Below are positions 26,521 through 36,772 of a stretch of 64,000 nucleotides of DNA, piece after piece. Below the pieces are notes generated by a model. The model was not told where the DNA came from and did no database searches. It saw nothing but the letters and a program-made list of their open reading frames with translations. How positions within the stretch are numbered: the first letter of the stretch is position 1; each line of letters opens with the position of its first letter. Origin of the DNA: Methanobacterium_D oryzae. Lineage in GTDB: Archaea > Methanobacteriota > Methanobacteria > Methanobacteriales > Methanobacteriaceae. Position numbers and translations under genes: made by a program. Location of the stretch: assembly GCF_050433505.1 (NCBI RefSeq), contig NZ_JBNPXC010000001.1, positions 868,001 through 932,000 of the forward strand, read 5' to 3'.

Positions 26521-28401
26521 ATGTGCGGAATTTGTGGTATCATTGATTTTAACAAAGATTTGGAAGAAAGTAAACTTATAAACATGAGGGACACTATGGT
26601 ACATAGAGGTCCAGATGGGGCTGGAATTTATATTTCTAGAGATAAAAAAGTTGGTTTAGGACATAGAAGGTTAAAAATAATAGATTTATCTGAAAAAGCT
26701 AAGCAACCTATGTCTAATGAGGATGGAACTTTATGGATAACATTTAATGGAGAAATATATAATTACAGAGATATCCGTAGGGAATTAATAGATAAAGGAC
26801 ATGTATTTAAATCAGAAAGTGATACAGAGGTCATTATTCATTTATATGAGGAAAAGGGGATTGAATGCGTTAATGATTTAAGGGGAATGTTTGCATTTGC
26901 ATTATGGGATAATAAAAAAGAAGAATTATACTTAGTAAGGGATAGAATAGGCATTAAACCTATTTATTACAATTATACTGATGATAAACTATTTTTCGCA
27001 TCTGAAATAAAAGCCATACTTGCTAATTCAGAAATATCTCGAAGTGTAAATGAAACAGCATTCTATAATTATCTTTCATTTCTAACTACTCCTGCTCCAG
27101 ACACGCTTTTTGAAGGTATAAAAAAGCTTCCTGGAGGGCACTGGCTGAAATTAGATAATAAAGGAAATTTAACAACCAAGAGGTATTGGGATGTTTTTGA
27201 TAATATTAAACCATCTAACAATGATGAAGATAAAATTGCTAAAGAAATATTAAATGAACTAACAGAAGCAGTAGAAACACATAAAATAAGTGATGTTCCT
27301 ATGGGAGTTTTTCTTTCAGGAGGAATAGATTCCAGTTTAAATGCAACTTTATTTTCTAAAGGAGAAAAAAGTCCTGTTAAAACGTTTTCTATAGGTTATA
27401 AAGGTGAATATGAGACTTATACAAATGAATTTGAATATGCAAGGTTAATATCTAATTTTATAGGTTCAGATCATCATGAACTTGAAATAACTGTGAATGA
27501 CCTGCTTAGTTTTATAGAGGATATGGTGTATTATCAGGATGAACCTATTGCTGATCCTGTCTGTGTCCCTGTATATTATGTTTCAAAACTTGCAAGAGAA
27601 AATGAAGTTGTTGTTTGTCAGGTTGGTGAAGGAAGTGATGAACTTTTTTGGGGTTATCTGGATTGGAAAGAGATATTGAATATGGATCATAGATTGCGAT
27701 ATATACCAAATTTCGTCAAAATTCTTGGTTTAAGGGCTTTAGAACTAATTAAAAGAGATGAACACATTATTTATGAGAGATTAAGGCGTAGTAAAGATAA
27801 TCAACCTATTTTTTGGGGTGGAGCAGAAGCATTCACTGAACAAGAAAAAAATAGAATACTTTCCCCACGTCTCAAAGATAAAATGGCTAATTATTCCTCA
27901 TATGAAGTTATTGAAGAAATTCAAATGAATTTTCTAAATAGAGGATGGGAAAATACTTCGCTAAGTTGGATGAGTTATATTGATCTCAATCTTCGTTTAC
28001 CAGAGTTGCTACTGATGAGGGTTGATAAGATGTGTATGGCAGTATCATTAGAGGCACGAGTACCTTTTTTAGACCATAAATTTGTGGAAAGAGCAATGTC
28101 AATCTCTGAAAAAACCAAAACCAAAGATAAAGAACTTAAATACATCTTAAAAAGAGCTATTAGGGGAGTAATACCGGATAAGATAATTGATAGAAAAAAG
28201 CAGGGTTTTGGAGTGCCAATTCAGGAATGGTTCTTTGATAAATTGGGTGAAGAAAGTAAAGAAATCATTATGGAATTTTGTGAAAAAACTGATTTTTTTG
28301 ATGTAAATGCTATAGAGAAATTATTCCAAAGAGGAGAAGGTTCAAAAATATGGTATTTATTCAACTTTGTTTTATGGTATAACCGATGGATCGTGAATTA
28401 A
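26521..28401 (+). CDS. asnB: Asparagine synthase (glutamine-hydrolysing) family amidotransferase
   Basis: The 626-residue protein has an N-terminal class II glutaminase with catalytic Cys2 ('MCGICGIIDF') and 'MVHRGPDGAG'. The synthetase domain has the PPi loop 'GVFLSGGIDSSLNATLF' and 'VGEGSDELFWGY'. Length fits AsnB. AsnB-like proteins in polysaccharide clusters often amidate uronic acid or aminosugar residues rather than make asparagine. Its position between glycosyltransferase and flippase genes (15 and 16 nt gaps) favours glycan amidation, but true asparagine synthesis is not excluded. AGAGGA precedes the ATG. Confidence 0.88.
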   Translation: MCGICGIIDFNKDLEESKLINMRDTMVHRGPDGAGIYISRDKKVGLGHRRLKIIDLSEKAKQPMSNEDGTLWITFNGEIYNYRDIRRELIDKGHVFKSESDTEVIIHLYEEKGIECVNDLRGMFAFALWDNKKEELYLVRDRIGIKPIYYNYTDDKLFFASEIKAILANSEISRSVNETAFYNYLSFLTTPAPDTLFEGIKKLPGGHWLKLDNKGNLTTKRYWDVFDNIKPSNNDEDKIAKEILNELTEAVETHKISDVPMGVFLSGGIDSSLNATLFSKGEKSPVKTFSIGYKGEYETYTNEFEYARLISNFIGSDHHELEITVNDLLSFIEDMVYYQDEPIADPVCVPVYYVSKLARENEVVVCQVGEGSDELFWGYLDWKEILNMDHRLRYIPNFVKILGLRALELIKRDEHIIYERLRRSKDNQPIFWGGAEAFTEQEKNRILSPRLKDKMANYSSYEVIEEIQMNFLNRGWENTSLSWMSYIDLNLRLPELLLMRVDKMCMAVSLEARVPFLDHKFVERAMSISEKTKTKDKELKYILKRAIRGVIPDKIIDRKKQGFGVPIQEWFFDKLGEESKEIIMEFCEKTDFFDVNAIEKLFQRGEGSKIWYLFNFVLWYNRWIVN

Positions 28402-28417
28402 TAATAATCTTGATACT

Positions 28418-29755
28418 ATGAAAATAAAAACAAAAATAGGGAGTTTAATAAGGAAATTAATCCTTGAAATTGAGTTAGATTTCCTTAAAAATGTTTCTAT
28501 AACATTTTTTTCACAAATACTTATCTTAATTACGGGTTTTGTTTTAAGTGTTGTTATTGCCAGATATTTGGGACCTTCTGGTAAAGGTATTTTAGCTTTT
28601 CTGGCAACAATTACAAGTATAGGTCTCCAACTTTCTAACTTAGGGCTACATGCCTCTAACACGTATTATGTTTCTAAGGATAAGTCATTTTTGCCAAGAC
28701 TTGCTAGGAATTCTATTTTTTCCAGTATTTTATTTGGATTTATGGTGATTTTAATTCTATACTCTTTTTATTTACTAAAACCCGAATTTTTTGCAAACAT
28801 TTCCCCCATCCTTTTTGTTATTACATTACTAGCAATTCCTTTTCAACTTCTTTTTCTCTTTTACTCAAATTTATTGTTGGGAATTCAAAAAATAAAGGAA
28901 TATAATTATCTACTGTTAATTAATAATGTTTTAAGCAATTTAATTATAATTGTGATAGTATTATTTGGTTTAGGTCTGTTGGATATAGTATTGTTTCAAT
29001 TCTTTTTTGCTCTAATAATTGCAATAGGGATGATTGTTTTTTTAAAATTTAACAGAGAACTTAAAGATGTTACATATAGTGAAAATCTTCCTTTTTATAA
29101 GATGAAGGAATCAATGGTTAAATATTTGTATCAATTCAAGCCGGATTTTGAATTATTAAAAACAACATCAAGATATGGGTTTAAAATATATTTAGCAGCA
29201 TTATTTTCTTTTCTTGTTCTTAGATCAGACATAATTTTGGTTAACTATTTTTTAGGAAGTGCTGCTACAGGAATTTACTCCATTGCTGTAAGTTTCGGGG
29301 ATTTAATTTATCTGATCCCTGTCACGGTAGCGTCAATTCTGTTTCCAAAAGTTTCAAATATGGAAAAAGGGGGATGGGAATTTACGTGGGGCCTCATTAA
29401 AAAAGGGGCTGTTTTAATGGCAGTAATCAGTATACTTTTTTTATTTTTAACAAAACCATTGATAATATTTTTATATGGAACACCTTTTATAGGTGCATCA
29501 TGGGCTTTTTTGTTTTTATTACCGGGTGTTTACTTTTTGTCATTAGAAACTGTTGCAGTTCAGTATTTAGCTGCGAGAGGCTTTCCTATATTTGTGGTAT
29601 ATGCATGGGTGCTTGCCTTAACAGTAAATATTGTTCTAAATATCATTTTATTACCCAAATTAGGTATTAATGGAGCATCTATATCTTCCACTATAGCTTA
29701 TATATTAATCACTGCTTTGGTATTATTTTTTATATTTAAACTTAAAAAGGCATGA
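28418..29755 (+). CDS. Wzx-type polysaccharide flippase (MOP superfamily)
   Basis: The 445-residue protein is nearly all membrane helices (12-14). The N-terminal 'FLKNVSITFFSQILILITGF' and 'VIARYLGPSGKGILAFLATI' are typical of RfbX/Wzx flippases that move lipid-linked glycan across the membrane. A cytoplasmic loop lies near residues 205-250 and 'LRSDIILVNYFLGSAATGIY' begins the second half. Sixteen nt separate it from asnB and 4 nt from the next GT, so it belongs to the same operon. It is the likely exporter of the glycan made by these enzymes. Confidence 0.87.
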   Translation: MKIKTKIGSLIRKLILEIELDFLKNVSITFFSQILILITGFVLSVVIARYLGPSGKGILAFLATITSIGLQLSNLGLHASNTYYVSKDKSFLPRLARNSIFSSILFGFMVILILYSFYLLKPEFFANISPILFVITLLAIPFQLLFLFYSNLLLGIQKIKEYNYLLLINNVLSNLIIIVIVLFGLGLLDIVLFQFFFALIIAIGMIVFLKFNRELKDVTYSENLPFYKMKESMVKYLYQFKPDFELLKTTSRYGFKIYLAALFSFLVLRSDIILVNYFLGSAATGIYSIAVSFGDLIYLIPVTVASILFPKVSNMEKGGWEFTWGLIKKGAVLMAVISILFLFLTKPLIIFLYGTPFIGASWAFLFLLPGVYFLSLETVAVQYLAARGFPIFVVYAWVLALTVNIVLNIILLPKLGINGASISSTIAYILITALVLFFIFKLKKA

Positions 29756-29759
29756 TAGG

Positions 29760-31343
29760 ATGAATAAAGATCAAATACTTATTATAAAAGCAGTTAACAA
29801 AAAATCTCCTTATAAAGATGCATATACAGTGGAAATTAATAATACTAAAGATTTTCCAAAAAAAATTAAAGTTATTAGGAGAAAAAAATATTTTAAATCA
29901 ATATTAATAGTTCAGGATATGCAGTTACAACCAAATCTCGAAATATTAAAATTAATTACTCTCTTTTCTAAAGCAAAAAATAAAAAAATAGTTGATTTAA
30001 AAGGAAATCAACAAGAAATATCATGGAAAACATTTCTTATAAAAGATCTGCCTACTTTAGTGTTAATTATTCCTATTAGTTTAATATACATGTTAATAAC
30101 TGTTTTATTCTTAAAAATTTTGTCCATAAGAAAAAAAAGGAATATTAAAAAAATAGAGAGAATAAAAAGTATAGCATATTTAAGAACTGATCATTGGTTT
30201 GATCTTAAGGCGGGAGGCTCCGTAGGCCATATAGCTGGAGTTGCAAATGCTTTTTATGAAAACCATTATAACATTTTTTTTATTTCTAGCGATAATTTAG
30301 CTGACATTAAAGACTATATTCCCATACACATAGTAAAGCCATCATACCGTTTTGTTAATCTTCCAGAAATCCCTGAAATTGCATATAACTATAAATTTGC
30401 ACGAAAAGCCAAGAAATTATTTCATCAAAATAAACCGGATATTATCTATCAAAGATACAGTTTAAACAACTTTGCCGGCATAATACTATCCAGAAAATTT
30501 TCTGTTCCCCTTATAATTGAATATAACGGTTCTTTTGTGTGGATGTCAGGGAAATGGGGTCAGAATTTGAAATTTCCTAAAATTGCAAAAATTATTGAAA
30601 ATGCTAATTTATTCTTATCTGATTTGATCGTAGTCGTATCCAAGCCAATGAAAGATGAATTAATTAGTTTAGGAGTGCCAGAAAGTAAAATACTTGTTAA
30701 TCCCAATGGTGTAGATACTGTAAAGTATAATCAGGACATAAAATCAATTCCTGTTAGGAAAAAGTACTCGCTGGAAAATAAAATTGTAGTTGGATTCATT
30801 GGCACATTCAGCCAGTGGCATGGGGTGGAGATAATTGCAAAATCAATAAAATATATAGCAAAAAAACATCCCAATGTCAGATTTCTATTTATTGGTGATG
30901 GCCCGAAAATGGAAGAAGTTATAAAAATAATAAAAAAGGATAAAATGGAAGATTATGTAATTTTCACGGGAATTGTGGAACAGAAACGTTCTGCCACATA
31001 TTTAGCTGCTTGTGATATCTTGGTTTCTCCTACAATTCCAAATCCTGATGGAAGCACTTTTTTCGGTTCTCCAACTAAAATTTTTGAATATATGGCTATG
31101 CAAAAGGGAATAGTTGCAAGTGATATTGGACAGATCAGTGAAATCATTGAAAATAATCAGAATGGAATCTTAGTTAAGCCTGGAGATCAGGATGATTTTA
31201 ATGAAGGACTTATGAAACTTATAAAGGATGAAAAATTAAGAAAAACATTAGGAAAACAGGCTAGAAAAGATGTTTTTAACTACACTTGGCAAAAAAATAT
31301 AGAAAGGGTTATTAAATCTTTAAATAAATTCAAATGTGAGTAA
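29760..31343 (+). CDS. Membrane-associated GT4 glycosyltransferase with N-terminal extension
   Basis: The 527-residue protein has a ~95-residue N-terminal region of unknown type and one membrane helix at about 97-120 ('LPTLVLIIPISLIYMLITVL'). A full GT4 enzyme follows: 'SIAYLRTDHWFDLKAGGSVG', 'IEYNGSFVWMSGKWG', 'VNPNGVDTVKY', 'IGTFSQWHGVEII' and 'GSPTKIFEYMAMQKGIVASD'. The N-terminal part may anchor the enzyme at the lipid carrier. It starts 4 nt after the flippase stop and ends 2 nt before the heparinase-like gene. Confidence 0.83.
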   Translation: MNKDQILIIKAVNKKSPYKDAYTVEINNTKDFPKKIKVIRRKKYFKSILIVQDMQLQPNLEILKLITLFSKAKNKKIVDLKGNQQEISWKTFLIKDLPTLVLIIPISLIYMLITVLFLKILSIRKKRNIKKIERIKSIAYLRTDHWFDLKAGGSVGHIAGVANAFYENHYNIFFISSDNLADIKDYIPIHIVKPSYRFVNLPEIPEIAYNYKFARKAKKLFHQNKPDIIYQRYSLNNFAGIILSRKFSVPLIIEYNGSFVWMSGKWGQNLKFPKIAKIIENANLFLSDLIVVVSKPMKDELISLGVPESKILVNPNGVDTVKYNQDIKSIPVRKKYSLENKIVVGFIGTFSQWHGVEIIAKSIKYIAKKHPNVRFLFIGDGPKMEEVIKIIKKDKMEDYVIFTGIVEQKRSATYLAACDILVSPTIPNPDGSTFFGSPTKIFEYMAMQKGIVASDIGQISEIIENNQNGILVKPGDQDDFNEGLMKLIKDEKLRKTLGKQARKDVFNYTWQKNIERVIKSLNKFKCE

Positions 31344-31345
31344 TT

Positions 31346-33421
31346 ATGATAAAATATTTTTCAATACCAATAAAAATCATTTTTTCATACTTTTTAATTA
31401 TAAAAAGAAACATAAGACAGCATTATATTAAAAAGAATCCAGTAAAGCTTTCTAATGATGAATTTATTCGTTTAATGAATTACAGTTCAATGGAGGAATT
31501 TTTGGATATAGGACCACCAGAATTTCATTTTGAATTTAAAAATAAGGAAAAATTAATAGAAAAAATGGGAAATCATCCAGAATTAATTGACATCTGTTTG
31601 AAAGATGCAGATAAAATATGCCAACACATTTTTAACTTTTTGGGTTCAGAAGAAAAGAATCTTGGCGCAGATATTGATTGGCATAGGGACTTTAAAACGG
31701 GTTATAAGTGGATTCCGGATAAGTATTATCTTGGCAGTATGGATTATATTGATTATTTTAAAAGGGATGAATTTGCTGATGTTAAAGTTCCTTGGGAGTT
31801 AAGCAGATTTCAACATTTAGTTACTCTTGGAAAAGCTTTTTGGTATACAGAAGAAGAAAAATATGCTGAAGAATTTGTAAAACAAATTAGAAGTTGGATC
31901 AAAAACAATCCTGTAGAGTTAGGTGTTAACTGGACATGTACAATGGATGTAGCCATTCGAGCAATTAATTGGATATGGGGATATTATTTTTTCTTTAATT
32001 CAAATGTATTAAGTGATGATTTTAAAATTGAATTTTTTAAAAGTCTCTATTTGCATGGTAGGCATATAATGAATAATCTGGAATTTGCTGAAGTTAGGGG
32101 TAACCATTATTTATCAAACATTGCAGGTTTAATTTACATCGGATTTTTTTTAAAAAACAGTGATGAAGCTAAGCAGTGGATCAAAAAAGGGATCGCTTCG
32201 TTAATGGAAGAAATGGATTATCAAGTTCTTCCTGATGGCGTTAATGGGGAATTATCAACTAATTACCATCGTTTAGTTACTGAAATCTTCGTTTCAACCA
32301 CAATATTATGTCTTAAACATAATATAGTTTTTCCACAGCATTATTTAAACCGTTTGGAAAAAATGTTTGATTATATCCTTTTTTATACAAAACCTGATGG
32401 AAAAGCACCAGTAATTGGGGATAATGATGATGGTAGGTTACAGATTTTAACTAAATATTATGATTGGGATAGGAACGATCATAGATATTTGCTTTTAATA
32501 GGTGCAAAACTTTTTAGAAGAAAGGATTTTGCAATGATTGATCCACACTTCAATGAAGAAGCATTCTGGATGTTAGGATCAATTGAAAAACCATTATTAA
32601 AGAGGGATGAAAAAGAATTAAAATACAATAATTCAATTTCTTTCAATGATTCGGGCTATTATATAATACGCCATAATGATTTCCACATGATTATTGATGC
32701 ATCTTCTCCAAATCCAAAATATTTCCAAGGACATAAACATAACAGTGCTTTGAATTTTGAGTTATTTGCAAATGATAAAACTTTCATTGTTGATCCTGGT
32801 TCATGTATTTATACGCCAAGCAAAAAAATGAGGAACCTATTTAGAAGTACAGCATATCATAATGTGATAATGGTTGATGGAAAAGAACAGAATACCATTA
32901 AAGATGATCTGATTGATGATCTGTTTGATCTTGGAATTGATGCAAAAACCAAAGTGATCAAATGGGAATTAAATGAGAACGAAGATATATTCTGTGGTGA
33001 GCAATATGGTTATTCCAGGCTGAAAAATCCTGTTGTTCACAGAAGAGAAATTAAATTTAACAAAAAAAAGGAATATTGGATTATAAATGATTTTTTAAGC
33101 GGAAAGGGAAAACATTTGTACAATCTATTTTTACATTTAGCACCAATGAAACTGGAACCATATAAAATTCCCCATAGTTATATAACTAAAAATAAGGAAA
33201 CTAACATAGCTATTATTCCTATGGAAATAGAAGACTTAGATTCTCAAATTTCAGAGGGATGGGTCTCTTATGTTTATGGGAAAAAAACAAGGGCACCGAT
33301 TTTAAATTACACAAAAACTCACGAAGGTCCAACTGTTTTTTCAAATTTAATCATACCTTTTAAAGAAAAAGAAGAATTAGAAAAAGCATTAGAAGATTTT
33401 TCTATCTATCTTATAGAATAA
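31346..33421 (+). CDS. Heparinase II/III-like protein (alginate-lyase-type helical N-domain)
   Basis: The 691-residue protein has an alpha-helical toroid at about residues 60-400 ('LGKAFWYTEEEKYAEEFVKQ', 'GNHYLSNIAGLIYIG', 'NYHRLVTEIF'). A C-terminal beta domain has the heparinase II/III signature 'FQGHKHNSALNFELFANDK', 'FIVDPGSCIYTPS' and 'RSTAYHNVIMVDG'. Family members cleave uronic-acid polysaccharides by elimination. No export signal is evident; the N-terminus 'IKIIFSYFLIIKRNIRQHY' is weakly hydrophobic. In bacterial capsule clusters such genes accompany AsnB and fused dehydrogenases, as here. It could trim or edit the glycan. Confidence 0.83.
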   Translation: MIKYFSIPIKIIFSYFLIIKRNIRQHYIKKNPVKLSNDEFIRLMNYSSMEEFLDIGPPEFHFEFKNKEKLIEKMGNHPELIDICLKDADKICQHIFNFLGSEEKNLGADIDWHRDFKTGYKWIPDKYYLGSMDYIDYFKRDEFADVKVPWELSRFQHLVTLGKAFWYTEEEKYAEEFVKQIRSWIKNNPVELGVNWTCTMDVAIRAINWIWGYYFFFNSNVLSDDFKIEFFKSLYLHGRHIMNNLEFAEVRGNHYLSNIAGLIYIGFFLKNSDEAKQWIKKGIASLMEEMDYQVLPDGVNGELSTNYHRLVTEIFVSTTILCLKHNIVFPQHYLNRLEKMFDYILFYTKPDGKAPVIGDNDDGRLQILTKYYDWDRNDHRYLLLIGAKLFRRKDFAMIDPHFNEEAFWMLGSIEKPLLKRDEKELKYNNSISFNDSGYYIIRHNDFHMIIDASSPNPKYFQGHKHNSALNFELFANDKTFIVDPGSCIYTPSKKMRNLFRSTAYHNVIMVDGKEQNTIKDDLIDDLFDLGIDAKTKVIKWELNENEDIFCGEQYGYSRLKNPVVHRREIKFNKKKEYWIINDFLSGKGKHLYNLFLHLAPMKLEPYKIPHSYITKNKETNIAIIPMEIEDLDSQISEGWVSYVYGKKTRAPILNYTKTHEGPTVFSNLIIPFKEKEELEKALEDFSIYLIE

Positions 33422-33425
33422 TCGA

Positions 33426-34325
33426 TTAAATAATGGATTTATGGAATTTTGGCACGGTGCAAAAAACGTTATCTCCATCTTTATAGTCATATATATCATT
33501 CATTTCTTTTATTTTTCCCCATCCGTTTTCAACACTAAAAAATTTATATTCATAGAATTGCATCAGGAATTCTAAAATAGCTGAAGGCGAGAATCCAAGG
33601 GCATCAGATGTTTCTTTGTTCATTTCAAATATCCAAATTGGAGGTTTTTTAAGTTCGAATAAATCAGTAGCACCTTCAAGCATTTTAAGTTCAGAACCTT
33701 CTATATCACATTTTATCAGATCAATTTTGTCTATATCATTAGTACTAATGTAATTATTCAATGTAATCATTTGAGATTTTGAGGAAATATATTCATTACT
33801 GGCATAATTTGAAATAGAACTATGTCCATGTGGGAGTTCATCAAAAACAAACATTTCAACTTCCTTAATTGAATCTCCAACAGCTAATTGATTTAAAAAA
33901 ACATTATCCAAATGGTTAATTCTGCAATTTCTTTTCAATGAATTGAAAATCCATTCAATAGGCTCAAAAGCATGACAGTAACCTTGATAGGCCAATTTAG
34001 CAAAAAGTGTGGTATACCAGCCATAATTAGCCCCTAGATCAAAAATGATATCATCTTTTTTAATAATTTTTTTAAAGATATTAGATGTTTCAGTTTCATA
34101 TTCGCCTAATAAATAAACGGTTTCAGCACCATAATCTCGTGGAAAATTAAAAATAAATGTTCTACCATCTTTTGAGTCAGTTATTAGTTCTCCATTGTAA
34201 TGTTTACGAATGATTCTTTCTCCCCATAATGTCATACGTTGCCTTCCGAAGTTAAAAGAGAGATTTTTAGAATAAAATACAATTGGAAATAAGAAAGATT
34301 TAATTAAACCATTTTTATTAATCAT
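33426..34325 (-). CDS. FkbM-family methyltransferase
   Basis: The 299-residue SAM-dependent enzyme has the binding motif 'DLGANYGWYTTLFAKL' at about residue 98, followed by 'HAFEPIEWIFNSLKRNC' and the FkbM signature 'KCDIEGSELKMLEGATDLF'. FkbM enzymes usually O-methylate sugars or polyketides. It lies convergent to the heparinase-like gene (4 nt apart) and divergent from the fused dehydrogenase. It probably methylates a sugar of the surface glycan, an inference from family and position. Confidence 0.85.
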   Translation of the reverse strand: MINKNGLIKSFLFPIVFYSKNLSFNFGRQRMTLWGERIIRKHYNGELITDSKDGRTFIFNFPRDYGAETVYLLGEYETETSNIFKKIIKKDDIIFDLGANYGWYTTLFAKLAYQGYCHAFEPIEWIFNSLKRNCRINHLDNVFLNQLAVGDSIKEVEMFVFDELPHGHSSISNYASNEYISSKSQMITLNNYISTNDIDKIDLIKCDIEGSELKMLEGATDLFELKKPPIWIFEMNKETSDALGFSPSAILEFLMQFYEYKFFSVENGWGKIKEMNDIYDYKDGDNVFCTVPKFHKSII

Positions 34326-34465
34326 AGTATCGTCATCAATAAGTTAATTTATAGGTTAATTATTATAGAACATCTATATAAAAATCTATCAGTTGAAAAA
34401 TATTGATAATAATAACAGTATATTTTATATTTTTAAAATATTTATAAATAAATGAGGTAATTATA

Positions 34466-36607
34466 ATGCGCCAAGTGTTTAATCATGCTGGAAATATAGT
34501 TGTAGAAGATATACCAGCACCTATTTGCGGTGATAATGAAATTTTAGTAAGTAATTGTTATTCTTTAATAAGTGCAGGCACAGAGAAAAGTTTTCTAGGT
34601 GATGAATCAAATAATTTAGTCTCCAAGATTATCAATAACCCTGAATTAATTAATAAAGGTATAGAACTTATTAAAAAAGAAGGTTTGATAAAATCATTGG
34701 AATTAATTAAAGAACAATCTATTCCTCTTTACATGCCCTTAGGTTATAGCAGTAGTGGTATAGTTTTACAAGTAGGTAAAAAAATCAATGATATTTCTGT
34801 AGGGGATAGAGTGGCTTGTGCAGGTGCAGGATATGCAAATCATGCTGAAATTATAAGTGTACCCAGAAATCTTGTTACTAATATTCCAGACGATGTTGAT
34901 TTTGATGAGGCTGCATTTACAACGGTAGGTGCAATTGCCATGCAAGGTATAAGGAGGGCTGAGGCCCAGATAGGAGATAATGTTGTAGTTTTAGGTTTAG
35001 GGTTATTAGGTCAGATAGCTTGTCAAATACTGAAGGCTGCTGGAGTTCATGTAATTGGTATAGATACTCTTGAAGATAGAAATAACTTGGCTCTTGAATT
35101 AGGGGCTGATGAATGTTTTATAGCAGGGGAAGATGCTGTAGAAAAAGTAATTAGGAGTACCGGTGGTATGGGGGCTGATTCTGTAATAATTTATGCCGCC
35201 ACTAAAAGCAGTTTACCAGTAAAACAAGCAATGGAAATGGCTCGAAAAAAGGGAAAAGTGGTTGTAGTGGGCGATGTTGGAATGGAAATTGATAGATCGC
35301 CTTTCTATGAGAAAGAATTGGATTTTCTTATTTCCTGTTCATATGGTCCGGGTAGATATGATAAATTATATGAAGAAAAGGGATATGATTATCCTATTGG
35401 CTATGTTAGGTGGACTGAAAACAGGAATATGCAGGAATTCTTAAAAATGCTTTCAGAAAAAAGAATCAATGTTAAAAAGCTAATCAATCACGTATTTGAA
35501 CTTGAAGGTGCATATAATGCATATAACGCTTTTGAAGCAGAAAATAGGCCTATTGGTGTTTTATTTAAATATAAATGTGATTATAGGCAACTTTCAAAAA
35601 GAAAGGTAATTCTACAATCAAGAAAAAGTATTGAAAACAGGATCAATGTAGCTGTAATTGGCACTGGAAGCTTTGCTCAGGCACAACATTTACCTAATTT
35701 ACAAAAGATCAGTGATTATAATATTAAAGCAATTGTTTCACGCACTGGATCTAATGCTAAAAGAATTGCTGAACAATATGGGGCAGATTATTTCACAACA
35801 GATTATAGCGAAGTATTTCAAGATGAAAGCATTGATTTGATTGTTATCACAACCAGACACAATCTGCATGCTCCTCTAATTATAGAAGCAGCTAATTATA
35901 AGAAAGATATCTTCGTGGAAAAACCTATAGCCATGAGTTATGAAGAATGTGAAGCGGTTTATAATTCAGTTATTAAAAATGATGTGAATTTAACCGTCGG
36001 TTTTAATCGGAGACTTTCAAAATTAGCCCAAAAAGCTAAAAAAATAGTTGAAAATCGTAAAAATCCATTAATAATAACTTACAGGGTAAATTCAGCAGGC
36101 ATGAGCAGTGATCATTGGATAAATGATCCTATTGAAGGTGGAGGGGCAATAATTGGTGAAGGATGTCATTTCTTTGATTTTTGTAATTGGATTATAAATA
36201 AAGATCCTCAAAGGATTTATGCGGAGATGATTTCAACTGACAATTCTACTATTGTAGATAACAATAATTTGATAAGCACCATAAAATATGTGGATGGTTC
36301 TATTGCTTCTGTAATATACAGTACAATTGGAAATGAATCATTTTCTAAAGAAAGGATTGAAATTTTCTGTGAGGGAACAGTCATTTCTATCGATGATTTC
36401 AAAAAAATAGATATCAGTGGATTTAAAAAAGAAGAAGAAAAACTAATTGATAAAGGCCATTATGAAATATTGGAGAGTTATGGAAAGCTTTTATCAGGAA
36501 AGAATGAAAATAATGATATTCCTACAGTTGAAGATGGGATTAATGCAACTATTTGTTCACTTAAAACTTTAGAATCGCTTAAAACAGGAAAAACACAAAT
36601 TTGGTAG
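34466..36607 (+). CDS. Fused zinc-type alcohol dehydrogenase / Gfo-Idh-MocA oxidoreductase
   Basis: The 713-residue bidomain protein has an MDR dehydrogenase at about residues 1-365 ('PLGYSSSGIVLQVGKKINDI', NAD fold 'VLGLGLLGQIACQILKAAG'). A Gfo/Idh/MocA oxidoreductase follows at about 390-710 ('VAVIGTGSFAQAQHLPNL', 'DIFVEKPIAMSYEEC', 'NRRLSKLAQKA', 'GEGCHFFDF'). The same fusion is recurrent in bacterial polysaccharide loci with heparinase-like and AsnB proteins and probably oxidises or epimerises nucleotide sugars in two steps. GAGGTAA precedes the ATG by 7 nt. Confidence 0.88.
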   Translation: MRQVFNHAGNIVVEDIPAPICGDNEILVSNCYSLISAGTEKSFLGDESNNLVSKIINNPELINKGIELIKKEGLIKSLELIKEQSIPLYMPLGYSSSGIVLQVGKKINDISVGDRVACAGAGYANHAEIISVPRNLVTNIPDDVDFDEAAFTTVGAIAMQGIRRAEAQIGDNVVVLGLGLLGQIACQILKAAGVHVIGIDTLEDRNNLALELGADECFIAGEDAVEKVIRSTGGMGADSVIIYAATKSSLPVKQAMEMARKKGKVVVVGDVGMEIDRSPFYEKELDFLISCSYGPGRYDKLYEEKGYDYPIGYVRWTENRNMQEFLKMLSEKRINVKKLINHVFELEGAYNAYNAFEAENRPIGVLFKYKCDYRQLSKRKVILQSRKSIENRINVAVIGTGSFAQAQHLPNLQKISDYNIKAIVSRTGSNAKRIAEQYGADYFTTDYSEVFQDESIDLIVITTRHNLHAPLIIEAANYKKDIFVEKPIAMSYEECEAVYNSVIKNDVNLTVGFNRRLSKLAQKAKKIVENRKNPLIITYRVNSAGMSSDHWINDPIEGGGAIIGEGCHFFDFCNWIINKDPQRIYAEMISTDNSTIVDNNNLISTIKYVDGSIASVIYSTIGNESFSKERIEIFCEGTVISIDDFKKIDISGFKKEEEKLIDKGHYEILESYGKLLSGKNENNDIPTVEDGINATICSLKTLESLKTGKTQIW

Positions 36608-36772
36608 GATAATAATTCTAAATCCCTATAAAAATATATTTAGATTATTATATCCAATTTGGCCTTAACAAGTATTAGAAAGTGATTTATTATTATCATG
36701 GGAATAAAAATAATTGCACAGCCGATTAAACTGATTTATCTAGATGATATTCATTTTCAAAAGGTTAGCTAT

